A model generated the notes under the pieces. The model was not told where the DNA came from, did not search any database, and was given only the letters and a program-made list of their open reading frames with translations. DNA of 64,000 nucleotides, taken from assembly GCF_000763135.2 (NCBI RefSeq), contig NZ_JRPR02000003.1, forward strand, positions 1 through 64,000, read 5' to 3'. The DNA is from Helicobacter jaachi. Its GTDB lineage: Bacteria > Campylobacterota > Campylobacteria > Campylobacterales > Helicobacteraceae. Positions 32,040-39,886 of this stretch are shown in pieces (position 1 is the stretch's first letter; every line of letters starts with the position of its first letter). Position numbers and translations under genes: made by a program.

Positions 32040-33644
32040 GCGCGTCCTCCTTTTGCACGCTCCTGTTGGCTCATTGTAAGTAAGGCTTGCAAAAGCGCGC
32101 TATCTGGAGCGGGGAGGCTTTGAGGAAGTATGCTTTGTGTTTGGTTGGTGGCAAGCTTATCAAGGCGCGGGGTAAAGTAGGCAATATCGCTTAAGCTTGC
32201 CATATAAGATTCTAAAAGCATTTTTGCAAGGGTATATTCCTTAAAATCCCGCGCTTTAGTGTCTATAAAGCGAGTAGATGGGCTAAAAATAGCGCGCAAA
32301 GATGTGCTTTGTGAGGTGCTAGAATCTGGTGCTAGCGCTTGTAAGAGCGTTTGTAAGCCAAAGATATAGCAGTCTATAAAGTTATACAGCACCGCTTTAT
32401 CAAGCCATTTTGCGTTACGCGCGCGGATTTGCGGTGTGGCAAAGTAGTAAATATGTGTAGGTGCAAAATCCTTTATCGCCGCTAGCGCGTTTGTGCTAGG
32501 CTTAAAGGCATTGTAGCGCATAGCTTTATAAGGCATAGAATCTATTTTATGCGCATAAAATGTCGCTAGCACTTCCGCACCACCGATATATAAAAGCTTA
32601 GCGCACACATCGCCTAGCCCACTGCTAGCACCTATGACTAATGCTTTTTGGTTTTGAAATGGCTTAGTGTGCAGGGCATTTTTGTGCGTGCGTGCGAGCG
32701 TTTGGAGCGGGGTAGATTCTAAGCGATTAGGGCGGATAAAGGCTTTGATAGTGCCTTGCATACAATCATTTGCAAGCGCGTTAAAGTTAATCGTATAGCA
32801 GGGCAGAAGGGCGTGTTTTTTGTAAGTGTAGTGCAGTGTGGGCTTATGCGCGCGCTGCGTGATAGAATCTAGCAAATCTTTAGGCTTTACTTTAGGCTTT
32901 GGCGCGCTAATAGGGCTTTGTAGAGAATCTAGCTCGGGGTTGTGTATAGAATCTAGCGGCACGCGCTTAAGTGAAAGCGCGCTATAAATGCTACTTAGCC
33001 CCGGGACTTTCATACCCACAATGCGCGTGCTAGCAAGCAGTGTAGTAATGCTTAGAGAATCTAAACGCGCGCTAACTAGTGGAAAAAGTGCGCTTAAAAT
33101 CTTTAGATTATACGCTAGATTCTCACTCCCGCTACCCTCACACAAAAGCGCGCAAGTGCTAGCAATTTTGCGCGAAAATTTGACATTATGCTGGGCAAGC
33201 GGGCTAGCATAAGGTTTAGTAAATTGAAAAGTGCAGGCGAGCTTACTCATAACCAATCCTTGCGACATAAGCGCGTATGTGAAGTCAAAAGGCGCGTAGT
33301 GTGGGTGTAAAGTTTCATTATGCCCCCCCCCCCGTTAATTGTTCATCTAACTTGTGGAGACTAAATGGCGCATTGACAAAAAGCGCGTTTGGAAATTCGG
33401 CATTGAGGGAGGTGAGGCTATAGCGCGCTGGAGTAAGATTGTGCATTTTTATAGAATCTAAATTTTGCGTAGAATCACCCGGCAGTTGCTGGAGTATCTG
33501 CTCTAAGATATAAAAAACTTGATAGATTCCATACACGATATTTGTGCCAAAAAAGCTCGCGTATGTTTTGTCGATATGCACGGGATTGTAGTCTCCGCTT
33601 AGGCGCGCAAATGCGGCTAAATCATCTCTTGTAATCTTTGGCAT
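32036..33644 (-). CDS. MaoC-like hot-dog dehydratase fused to SDR, phase-OFF
   Basis: Start ATG 33644 opens a hot-dog domain with the hydratase motif SGDYNPVHID and FGTNIVYG. A G11 tract (33323-33333) then gives GCATAA, ending at 108 residues. With 10 or 13 G the frame continues through HPHYAPFDFTYAL into MSQGLVMSKLACTF and on to 32036, about 535 residues. The second part has another hot-dog-like stretch (STRIVGMKVPGLSSIYSALS), then an SDR with LVIGASSGLGDVCAKLL and YTLAK. It would dehydrate and/or reduce 3-hydroxyacyl-ACP. In the OFF state the SDR part might still start at ATG 33268 or 33250. Octamer-coded LDSI units mark its linkers. Confidence 0.78.
33323..33333 (-). repeat. G11 phase-variation tract (dehydratase/SDR OFF)
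   Basis: Context CAATTAAC-G11-CATAATG. In-frame lengths are 10 and 13. Confidence 0.9.
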
Positions 33645-33654
33645 ACTCCCTCCT

Positions 33655-34284
33655 TTATTTCTTTAATTCCACAAGCTCGATAAGCAGGCGGTTTGGCAGC
33701 ATGATAAAGCATAGCCTTGCAAAATAGCTAGATTCCATAATTGGCACAATAAGGCGAGGCTTGGCGCGCGTTGGCATTTTCGCAGCCGTGCCTGTGGTAG
33801 CACTCGCTCTTGTTTCACGCATGCTTTGCCCTTGCTCACTTTTCATTATGCCCCCCCCCCCGTTAAAATCACTGCTTAAAAGAATCTCTGCTTGATTTTC
33901 CCCATAATGTTGATTTTTTTTACGCGCGTGGGGCGTAGATTCTAAAATACTTGCGCAATCTGCTTGAATATTTTGGCTTTCAAAAGCAAGATGATAAAGC
34001 TTGTTGTGATGCTTGAGGTAGGTATCAAGGCGCGTGCTTTGGGGGAGATTTTCTAATAACTCCACGCGCGCGTTTTTAGCAGTATTTGCATTTGAGGTAA
34101 GAAACACGCCCTTTACGCCCTGTGCCTCATCGATAAACTCCGCTTCATACACAAAGCCTAGCAGCTCAAATAAAGGCAGCTCGCGCTCAATGCTTTTGCA
34201 CGCCACGCCGATATGGTGTAGCGGGAGTGCTTGCAGCGGCTCATAATGTGGCGCGCGCGTAGTTGGTATAGCACTATTTGGCAT
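33655..34284 (-). CDS. VOC-family (methylmalonyl-CoA epimerase-like) protein, phase-ON
   Basis: 209 residues. LHHIGVACKSIERELPLFELLGF, VKGVFLTS, YHLAFES and the closing LPNRLLIELVEL are the strands and metal-ligand pattern (His, Glu) of vicinal-oxygen-chelate epimerase/lyase proteins. A G11 tract (33851-33861) sits in an internal loop (SDFNGGGGIMKSEQG) and is in frame here, so the C-terminal metal-binding strand is made. Typical members are 130-150 residues; the ~45-residue loop around the tract is extra. Epimerisation of an alpha-carbon in an acyl-ACP intermediate is a plausible role. Confidence 0.75.
   Translation of the reverse strand: MPNSAIPTTRAPHYEPLQALPLHHIGVACKSIERELPLFELLGFVYEAEFIDEAQGVKGVFLTSNANTAKNARVELLENLPQSTRLDTYLKHHNKLYHLAFESQNIQADCASILESTPHARKKNQHYGENQAEILLSSDFNGGGGIMKSEQGQSMRETRASATTGTAAKMPTRAKPRLIVPIMESSYFARLCFIMLPNRLLIELVELKK
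33851..33861 (-). repeat. G11 phase-variation tract (VOC protein ON)
   Basis: Context GATTTTAAC-G11-CATAATG, nearly the same on both sides as the tract at 33323, about 520 bases away. Confidence 0.9.
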
Positions 34285-34510
34285 TCACTAGCTCCGCAAT
34301 CTTTGCTATAAGCGCTTCTTGTGATGTGAGCGTGGGTAAATCTTCTTGCCCAAAGGCTATATCAAATGTCTCCTCGCAGCTCATAATAATATCAATATGT
34401 GCAAGCGAAGTCCAAGCAGGGCAGCTGCTCATACTAAGTGCGGTTTGTGCGTTAGCTGGCGTTTCTAGGATATTGCTTAAAATCTCATAGACTTGTTGTT
34501 CAATACTCAT
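34274..34510 (-). CDS. Acyl carrier protein, atypical Thr-Ser site
   Basis: 78 residues of ACP fold. The pantetheine serine is S35 in PAWTSLAHIDI, where threonine replaces the usual aspartate of the DSL motif. It starts at ATG 34510, after TAAGGAGCTAAT which supplies both the upstream stop and the ribosome-binding site, and overlaps the VOC gene by 11 bases. Third ACP of the locus, placed beside the formyltransferase and the dehydratase. Confidence 0.83.
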   Translation of the reverse strand: MSIEQQVYEILSNILETPANAQTALSMSSCPAWTSLAHIDIIMSCEETFDIAFGQEDLPTLTSQEALIAKIAELVNAK

Positions 34511-34519
34511 ATTAGCTCC

Positions 34520-35782
34520 TTAAGGTGAGTGGGATAAAGAGGGCGCAAAAATGCGCAAAAGTAAGTAAAAATAAGCGTAAAAAATGCAAGAATAAAAAAA
34601 GTAGAATGACAAAAGGCGCTCAAGGCTAGCAAAATACCAATAAAGAGAATGTAAGAAAAGAAAGTGTAAGGGAATAGAAAAGGGGTGCTTAAAATCTTTA
34701 GTTTTGCCCCCCCCCGTTAAATAATGACTTAAAAGCCTATCACCGATTCTAAGCGCGCGTTCGCATTCATAACTTACAACGCGCAGGGTAGAATCTAGCG
34801 TTTTTACGATGTAGGATTTTTGGCGCGCCGTGTGCTGCGATGTATGCGCCGCTATTTGGCGCGATGTGTGGCTTTGCGCGCTAGATTCTATAAGGCTAAC
34901 GCCATTTATCTTATTTGCAGTGTTAGATTGCGCGTGTATAGAATCTAGGCTAGATTCTATATGCTCAATGCCCACAATGGCACCGGGTGTGGCGATGTAG
35001 TCTGGAGCGCTTTCTATCATCTGGGCTTTAAAAATGCGCATAGTGCTTGTATTCTGCGGGCGCAGGGGATTTATCACAAGGCTCTTTGCGCCTAAATCTG
35101 GGGCATTAAGCGCGCGGATAAAATTAAAAATCTCCCTTGAGCTTTTATGCCAATTAATCCACTCATCGCCGCTTACGCGCGCAGGGCAGTAAAAGCCCAC
35201 CTTATGGATAGAATCTTGCTTAATTGGCGTGGCTTTATCCTCTTGCAGGAGGCAGAGTGCATCATAGAGAATCTGCGCGCATTGCGTATGTGCGGTGTGT
35301 AGCAGGGTAGAGTAATCATCGCTATCGCTAATGGGGAAACTTCTTTGTAAGATAATATCGCCGCTATCAATACCGCTATCGACAAAATGCACAGTGATAC
35401 CAAAGTCTTTTTCATCATTAATAAGCACCCAATTAAGGATATTTCTACCGCGATAAAAGGGCAGCTTGCCCGCGTGGCAGTTGATAGTCTTTAGGCGTGG
35501 CGTGGAGATAAGCGGCTCTTTAAAGATTTGATTAAAGCTCATTGAGACAAAAATATCGCAATTAAAATGCGTAATTTGGGAGAAAAACGCGCTTGAATTA
35601 ATATCTTTTGCCTTGATGCAAGGGATATTATGCGCGCGTGAGAGTTCAAGTAGCGTGTTATCGGTGCTATCAAATCGTGGCGTAACAAAGCAGATTTCAA
35701 ATCGCTTAGATTCAATAATCTTTCTAAAGGCGTTATGCGCCCAAATCCCATCGGCAAAATAGCCTATTTTAAGCCGCCGCAT
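34520..35782 (-). CDS. Formyltransferase with tract-controlled hydrophobic tail
   Basis: 420 residues from ATG 35782 (MRRLKIGYFADGIWAHNAF). The formyl-transfer core INCHAGKLPFYRGRNILNWVLI...FGITVHFVDSGIDSGDI is that of 10-formyltetrahydrofolate sugar N-formyltransferases and methionyl-tRNA formyltransferase, with the N, H and D residues present. A linker with LIESS/LDSI units precedes a last domain. After the G9 tract (34707-34715) the frame gives a ~55-residue, strongly hydrophobic tail and a stop that doubles as the next ribosome-binding site. At 8/11 G a different but also hydrophobic tail ends in an ATGA overlap with the ACP gene; at 10 G the tail is two residues. N-formylation of an amino sugar is the likely reaction. 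Confidence 0.82.
   Translation of the reverse strand: MRRLKIGYFADGIWAHNAFRKIIESKRFEICFVTPRFDSTDNTLLELSRAHNIPCIKAKDINSSAFFSQITHFNCDIFVSMSFNQIFKEPLISTPRLKTINCHAGKLPFYRGRNILNWVLINDEKDFGITVHFVDSGIDSGDIILQRSFPISDSDDYSTLLHTAHTQCAQILYDALCLLQEDKATPIKQDSIHKVGFYCPARVSGDEWINWHKSSREIFNFIRALNAPDLGAKSLVINPLRPQNTSTMRIFKAQMIESAPDYIATPGAIVGIEHIESSLDSIHAQSNTANKINGVSLIESSAQSHTSRQIAAHTSQHTARQKSYIVKTLDSTLRVVSYECERALRIGDRLLSHYLTGGGKTKDFKHPFSIPLHFLFLHSLYWYFASLERLLSFYFFYSCIFYAYFYLLLRIFAPSLSHSP
34707..34715 (-). repeat. G9 phase-variation tract (formyltransferase tail)
   Basis: Context TATTTAAC-G9-CAAAACTAAAG. It switches between two hydrophobic tails and almost no tail. Confidence 0.85.
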
Positions 35783-36959
35783 AGGCTGCTCCTTTGGGTG
35801 TGGTGGGCGCGATGTGCATAAGTGGGGTGAGTGGAGTAAGTATTGGCGTGGGTAATGTAAAGTCTGCGCACAAAAAGAAGCGCGCAAAAATACCTATAAA
35901 GGTTTGTTCTGCCCCCCCCCCCATAGAAATAATAGAAATATCCTCTTTAAAGCGATATGATAAGAAATACTTAGAATCTGCTACGGAGAGGCGATTATAC
36001 GCCGCACTATCATACACCATACCGCCGATATAAAAGGGTATAAGTGTGGTGGCAAATTGCTTTTTAAATACAAAAAGCGAATCGGCACTATCCCCGCTGC
36101 GCCCGCCGCCTAAAATACAGGTTTGTAATCCCCTCTCCGCGCTAAGTTCAAAAAACGCTTCAAAAAGCGCGCCCATCGCATTAAGGTTGTGAGATAGGCT
36201 TAGCGGCGCGTTTGCCCCTAAGTGATAATAGCCGCAAAGATTATCAAATAAAAATATGCCCATAGCCACGATTTGCCCTTGATAGCGCGCCTCTAGCATA
36301 ATGCAGTCTTTAAGAGAGAGTAGATTACTAAGATATTGGCGTGAGAAAAAGTAAAAATCCTGCGCGCCATTGCGCTCCATAGTCTGCGTATAAAGCGTGT
36401 GAAAGGCGCTCACATCGCGGCTTTGAGTAATGCTAAGTAGCTGTCTTGCTTTCCTTAGCTTGCCTCTTAGGCGCGAGCTGTAGTGCGCAAAACGTGTTTT
36501 AGAATCTGTGCTTACCACCACTATATCGCGCTCTTTAGCAAAAAAATCTAGCAAAGGCTCAAATGCCCTTGTATGCGCGAAATAGGGGTGAAAGCGGATA
36601 AATTCTGCGATGATATGCTTAGCTCTAGCCTGCTTTGCTTGCGCGCATAAGGCGTCTTGGAGGAAAGCTTGGTCGCTGCTATTGGTGTAGTAGCCGCCAT
36701 ATCCATAAGGAGAACTCATATCAAAGTAGGGTGTGTCCGGTATGGATTGGACTTGAGCGATGTTATAAAAGAGCTTTTGTCCTTGCGCGCCCTGTTGCTG
36801 TGTATAAGAAAAGTGAAATATATGCTCATTAGATTCTAAAGTGCTTGCCGCGTAAGCATTGCTTGTAAAAATGCAAAAGGGCATAGAATCTATAGAATCT
36901 GCAGCGGCTAGATTCTCATTATGTAGAATATTATGTGTATTTTGCGGGGTTTTAAGCAT
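35769..36959 (-). CDS. FemAB/GNAT-fold acyl- or aminoacyltransferase with tract-controlled tail
   Basis: 396 residues. SSPYGYGGYYTN, AEFIRFHPYF, RLRGKLRKARQ and YYHLGANAPLSLSHNLNAMGALFEAFFE match the FemAB-like (BioF2/peptidoglycan-bridge) double-GNAT family, which transfers aminoacyl or acyl groups to amino sugars. The G11 tract at 35912-35922 (ISMGGGAEQ) is followed by a ~50-residue tail that overlaps the formyltransferase start by 14 bases. At 10 G the frame stops after six residues; at 12 G another frame stays open to about 35764. Placed with ACP genes, transfer from acyl-ACP to a sugar amine is possible. Confidence 0.75.
   Translation of the reverse strand: MLKTPQNTHNILHNENLAAADSIDSMPFCIFTSNAYAASTLESNEHIFHFSYTQQQGAQGQKLFYNIAQVQSIPDTPYFDMSSPYGYGGYYTNSSDQAFLQDALCAQAKQARAKHIIAEFIRFHPYFAHTRAFEPLLDFFAKERDIVVVSTDSKTRFAHYSSRLRGKLRKARQLLSITQSRDVSAFHTLYTQTMERNGAQDFYFFSRQYLSNLLSLKDCIMLEARYQGQIVAMGIFLFDNLCGYYHLGANAPLSLSHNLNAMGALFEAFFELSAERGLQTCILGGGRSGDSADSLFVFKKQFATTLIPFYIGGMVYDSAAYNRLSVADSKYFLSYRFKEDISIISMGGGAEQTFIGIFARFFLCADFTLPTPILTPLTPLMHIAPTTPKGAAYAAA
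35912..35922 (-). repeat. G11 phase-variation tract (FemAB-like tail)
   Basis: Context TTTCTATG-G11-CAGAACAAAC. The 5' flank lacks the usual TTAAC while the 3' flank keeps CAGAAC. Confidence 0.83.
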
Positions 36960-37647
36960 TCCTTACGCCCTCAATAACTGCCATAGCGTTCATCATTACA
37001 TCATTAGCAAAAGTTTTAACAGTATAAAATTGTGTGATAGAGTAGTTTTCTCCGCTATAAAGGCTTTGAATATCTTTATCCGTTACATATCTCACAAAAC
37101 CTGTATGCGCGTAATTTCCTTCAACTGGCATGCAAGCATGATAGCCCACATTTTTATCTTCAAATAAGCCAAAAGTCCCCTCCATAGGCGTAATACTAAA
37201 AAATTTGCCTCCAACTTTAAGTTTTTTCATAGCTTTTTCAACGATAGTCTTTGCCTTGTCAAAAGTATTACAGGTTAAAGACGCACAATCAATCCATGCG
37301 TCAAAATAATCATCTGCAAACTCATCGATTTTTTCTGCATAATCACCTTGCTTGATGGTTTCTAAAAAGGGTGATAATCCCTCTTGTTCTAGGCGTTTTG
37401 CACACCGATTGCAGCCTATTTCGCTCCATTCAATTCCGCTTACACTAAAGCCCTCTCTTGTCATATACCACACATTTGCACCAGTGCCTAATCCTAATTC
37501 TAAGATTTTTATCTTTTTTCTGTCGGGCGCAGCGTAAAAATTCCTTGCTACAAATCGTATAAGCTCCTCGCTTGGGTATTTACCCCATTCTTTATTTTGA
37601 AAAATTGTTTCCCACAATTGCTGATTTTTCTGCACATTCATACGCAC
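36952..37647 (-). CDS. SAM-dependent methyltransferase
   Basis: 231 residues of class I type: ILELGLGTGANVWYM is motif I, VSGIEWSEIGC the acidic strand end, and FDAWIDCASLTCN motif IV. Start ATG 37647 (a second in-frame ATG follows at 37641) has CAAGGAG upstream. The end overlaps the FemAB-like gene by eight bases. AT-richer than its neighbours and free of octamers, and no tract, so it may have been acquired separately. Substrate unknown. Confidence 0.82.
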   Translation of the reverse strand: MRMNVQKNQQLWETIFQNKEWGKYPSEELIRFVARNFYAAPDRKKIKILELGLGTGANVWYMTREGFSVSGIEWSEIGCNRCAKRLEQEGLSPFLETIKQGDYAEKIDEFADDYFDAWIDCASLTCNTFDKAKTIVEKAMKKLKVGGKFFSITPMEGTFGLFEDKNVGYHACMPVEGNYAHTGFVRYVTDKDIQSLYSGENYSITQFYTVKTFANDVMMNAMAVIEGVRNA

Positions 37648-37669
37648 TCCTTGTATTTTGATTTAAAAT

Positions 37670-38482
37670 TCATACCACATGCCTTTTGGGCGCGGTGTAA
37701 AGGGGATTTTGTAGAGAGAGATTTTGCGTAGAGAAAAAATGTAGGGGAGAAAATTTAGAATTTTTATTGACAAAAGTGTGAGAATCTAGGCAGACACAAA
37801 GCGGAGTAAAAACATTTATACTATCCCCCCCCCCGTTAAAATATATATCTTTTAAGTTTTTAGCGTGCGGCGCGGAAGTAGATTCTGTAAAAATTTGCGA
37901 TTCGAGCGGATTTTTGTATAGCACGCTTTTGGGTGCGATATGCACATTATGGCGCACCATCATATTAGAGCCTAGAAAGCTCTGCTCGCCGATGTGTGAG
38001 CCGCCATTGACCACACTTGCGGTTGAGAGATGGCAGAAATCGCCTATCACGCAATCATGCTCCACAAGGGCTTTTGAATTAATAATGCAGGCTCTGCCGA
38101 TAGTGGCGTTAGCATTTATAAGCGCGTGGTGCATGATAATCGTTCCCTCCTGTATTACTGCGCCCTTTGCAATGTATGCGAGCGGCGATTTGATAGAGGG
38201 GAGATTGTAGCCCATTTGCTTTAGATTTTGGTAAATACGCATTCTATGCGCGGCGGTTTTAATCTGTCCAAGCGCGATATGAGCGTGCTGCACTTGTGTA
38301 AGAAGTGAGGGCAAAAGTTCATCACCGCCTAAGATTTTATAACCTAGCAGGCTTGTAACGCCGCTTTTAAGTGCGCTAGCGTCCAAAAGCCCAAAAATAC
38401 TAAATCGCGCTTCTTGCTCGATGACATCAATGCACGCGCGCGCATGACCGCCTGCGCCGATGAGCAGTATAGGGGGCTTCAT
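37670..38482 (-). CDS. PglD/NeuD-like N-acetyltransferase with tract-controlled tail
   Basis: 270 residues. ILLIGAGGHARACIDVIEQ opens the PglD-type N-terminal domain; the beta-helix follows (AKGAVIQEGTIIMHHALINANATIGRACIIN, EHDCVIGDFCHLS with the catalytic histidine region). Members acetylate UDP-4-amino sugars made by a DegT aminotransferase, which is the gene immediately upstream (9-base gap). After the G10 tract (37825-37834) a ~51-residue tail of no family resemblance follows; either other length stops at once (TAG or TAA), so here the tract simply adds or removes the tail. Confidence 0.85.
   Translation of the reverse strand: MKPPILLIGAGGHARACIDVIEQEARFSIFGLLDASALKSGVTSLLGYKILGGDELLPSLLTQVQHAHIALGQIKTAAHRMRIYQNLKQMGYNLPSIKSPLAYIAKGAVIQEGTIIMHHALINANATIGRACIINSKALVEHDCVIGDFCHLSTASVVNGGSHIGEQSFLGSNMMVRHNVHIAPKSVLYKNPLESQIFTESTSAPHAKNLKDIYFNGGGDSINVFTPLCVCLDSHTFVNKNSKFSPLHFFSTQNLSLQNPLYTAPKRHVV
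37825..37834 (-). repeat. G10 phase-variation tract (PglD-like tail)
   Basis: Context ATTTTAAC-G10-GATAGTATAA. Present length gives the long tail; 9, 11 and 12 stop within three codons. Confidence 0.87.
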
Positions 38483-38491
38483 TTGCGGCCT

Positions 38492-39886
38492 CTATTGATT
38501 TGATACATCGCGCATTCGCGCGCCATCATTTGAGTTTATAACATCGCGCATTCGCGCGCTGCTGGGAATATTCACAATCGTATCGCTTAGGGCTATGGCA
38601 TTGCGCAAATCGCCGCATTGTGCGTGCGCATACATAGGTGCTAGATTATTAAGCTGCCATATCGGGCGCGTCATAATGCCCTGCGCATTGCTACGCTCTA
38701 GGAATGTATCGCGCGCCTTTTTAGAATCTAGTCTTATAGCATTTAGCCAAAAATTTGGGAGCGTGCCGCTGCGCGCGTTTATAAAAGTTATATCGCTAAA
38801 AGATTCAAAAAAATCCGCATAACTTTGTGCAATGGCGCGTTTAGAATCTAGCATTTTGGGCAGTAGCTCAAGCTGCGCGCAAGCAAGCGCGGCGTTGATA
38901 TTGGGCAAGCGGTAGTTAAAGCCTAGCTCATCGTGGCGATATTCGTAGGCGTGCGGGATTTTTGCTGTGGTGGTTAGATGCTTTAGGCGCTTGGCAAGGG
39001 ATTCATCATTAGTTAGGATTATACCGCCACCGCCGCAGGTGATGGTTTTGTTACCATTAAAGCTCAAAATGCCGCAAATGCCAATAGTCCCTGTGTGAGT
39101 TAAGAATTCGTCTTTTTGGTAATTTTCAGGGAGTGCTGCGCCCTGCTTGTGCGATAGACGCTCTAGTCTTATCTCCGCGCACGGCTTGTACAACCCTGAA
39201 AATTCCTCAAAAATACTAGAATCCTTTTGCGCGTCATACTCTGCTTTGCTATGACGCACGCCCAAGCCCAAAGAGCAATTGTAATAGCTGCCTAGGCTCT
39301 CTGCCGCGTCCTCTATGAGCCAAATTCCCCATTCATCGCAAATTTGCTTTATCTCATAAATCCTAGCAGGGTGTCCAAAGGTGTGCATAGGCACGCACGC
39401 TTTAATCACCTTGCCGCTGTGCTTATTGTGTGCTTTGCCTGCTTTCATAATCGTGCTAGATTCTAAAAATGCTCGCAATGCCTTTGGCGAAAGGCTTAGA
39501 GAATCTACATCGACATCAATATAAATCGGGCTTGCCCCAGTGTAGGCAATGGCGTTACTTGTAGCAATAAAGCTTAGCGGCTGTGTGATAACTTCACAGG
39601 CAGTATCCACACCTAGCGCGTGCAGGGTAGCATGCAGCGCGCAAGTGCCATTTGTCGTAGCAATGGCGTATTTTGAGCCACAAAATGCGGCGATTTGGCG
39701 CTCAAAGGTATTGACAAACTCGCCTACACTTGAGACAAAGCCACTTTCAATGCAGGCATTCAAATACGCTTTTTCATTTCCCACAAAAAGCGGCTCATGC
39801 AAGGCGATATGCCCCTGCTTTTTGTCATAAAGCTCGCGGATAAATGCAAAGATAGAATCTAGATTCTCTAAATTAGAAGCCGCCAA
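38492..39886 (-). CDS. legC: LegC-like DegT aminotransferase with in-frame insert
   Basis: 464 residues from TTG 39886, with AAGGAGC nine bases upstream. FVSSVGEFVNTFE, TNGTCALHATL, EDAAESLG and the cofactor lysine in LSFNGNKTITCGGGG (K280) place it with LegC/PglE sugar-4-aminotransferases. The family reads EDAAESLGS-YY-...-HTGTIG with a short turn; here about 60 extra residues (203-263) lie between, coded by a repeat element. The C-terminus repeats ARMRDVINSNDG/ARMRDVSNQ, an imperfect duplication. First gene of the long leftward operon; it would aminate a 4-keto sugar for the PglD-like enzyme that follows. Whether the insert is tolerated cannot be judged from sequence. Confidence 0.82.
   Translation of the reverse strand: MAASNLENLDSIFAFIRELYDKKQGHIALHEPLFVGNEKAYLNACIESGFVSSVGEFVNTFERQIAAFCGSKYAIATTNGTCALHATLHALGVDTACEVITQPLSFIATSNAIAYTGASPIYIDVDVDSLSLSPKALRAFLESSTIMKAGKAHNKHSGKVIKACVPMHTFGHPARIYEIKQICDEWGIWLIEDAAESLGSYYNCSLGLGVRHSKAEYDAQKDSSIFEEFSGLYKPCAEIRLERLSHKQGAALPENYQKDEFLTHTGTIGICGILSFNGNKTITCGGGGIILTNDESLAKRLKHLTTTAKIPHAYEYRHDELGFNYRLPNINAALACAQLELLPKMLDSKRAIAQSYADFFESFSDITFINARSGTLPNFWLNAIRLDSKKARDTFLERSNAQGIMTRPIWQLNNLAPMYAHAQCGDLRNAIALSDTIVNIPSSARMRDVINSNDGARMRDVSNQ
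39101..39232. repeat. Copy C of a repeat, inserted in frame in the aminotransferase
   Basis: Ends TTAAGAATTCGTCTTT and AAATACTAGAATCCTTTTG, as in copies A and B. It contains a perfect 11-base stem, AATTTTCAGGG (39121-39131) with CCCTGAAAATT (39194-39204). The translated insert runs from residue ~203 to ~263, so the added DNA may extend to about 39280. Confidence 0.6.

Noticed and set aside
36859-37167. 102-residue plus-strand open frame over the methyltransferase
   Set aside because: Antisense shadow of a well-supported methyltransferase; no start signal.
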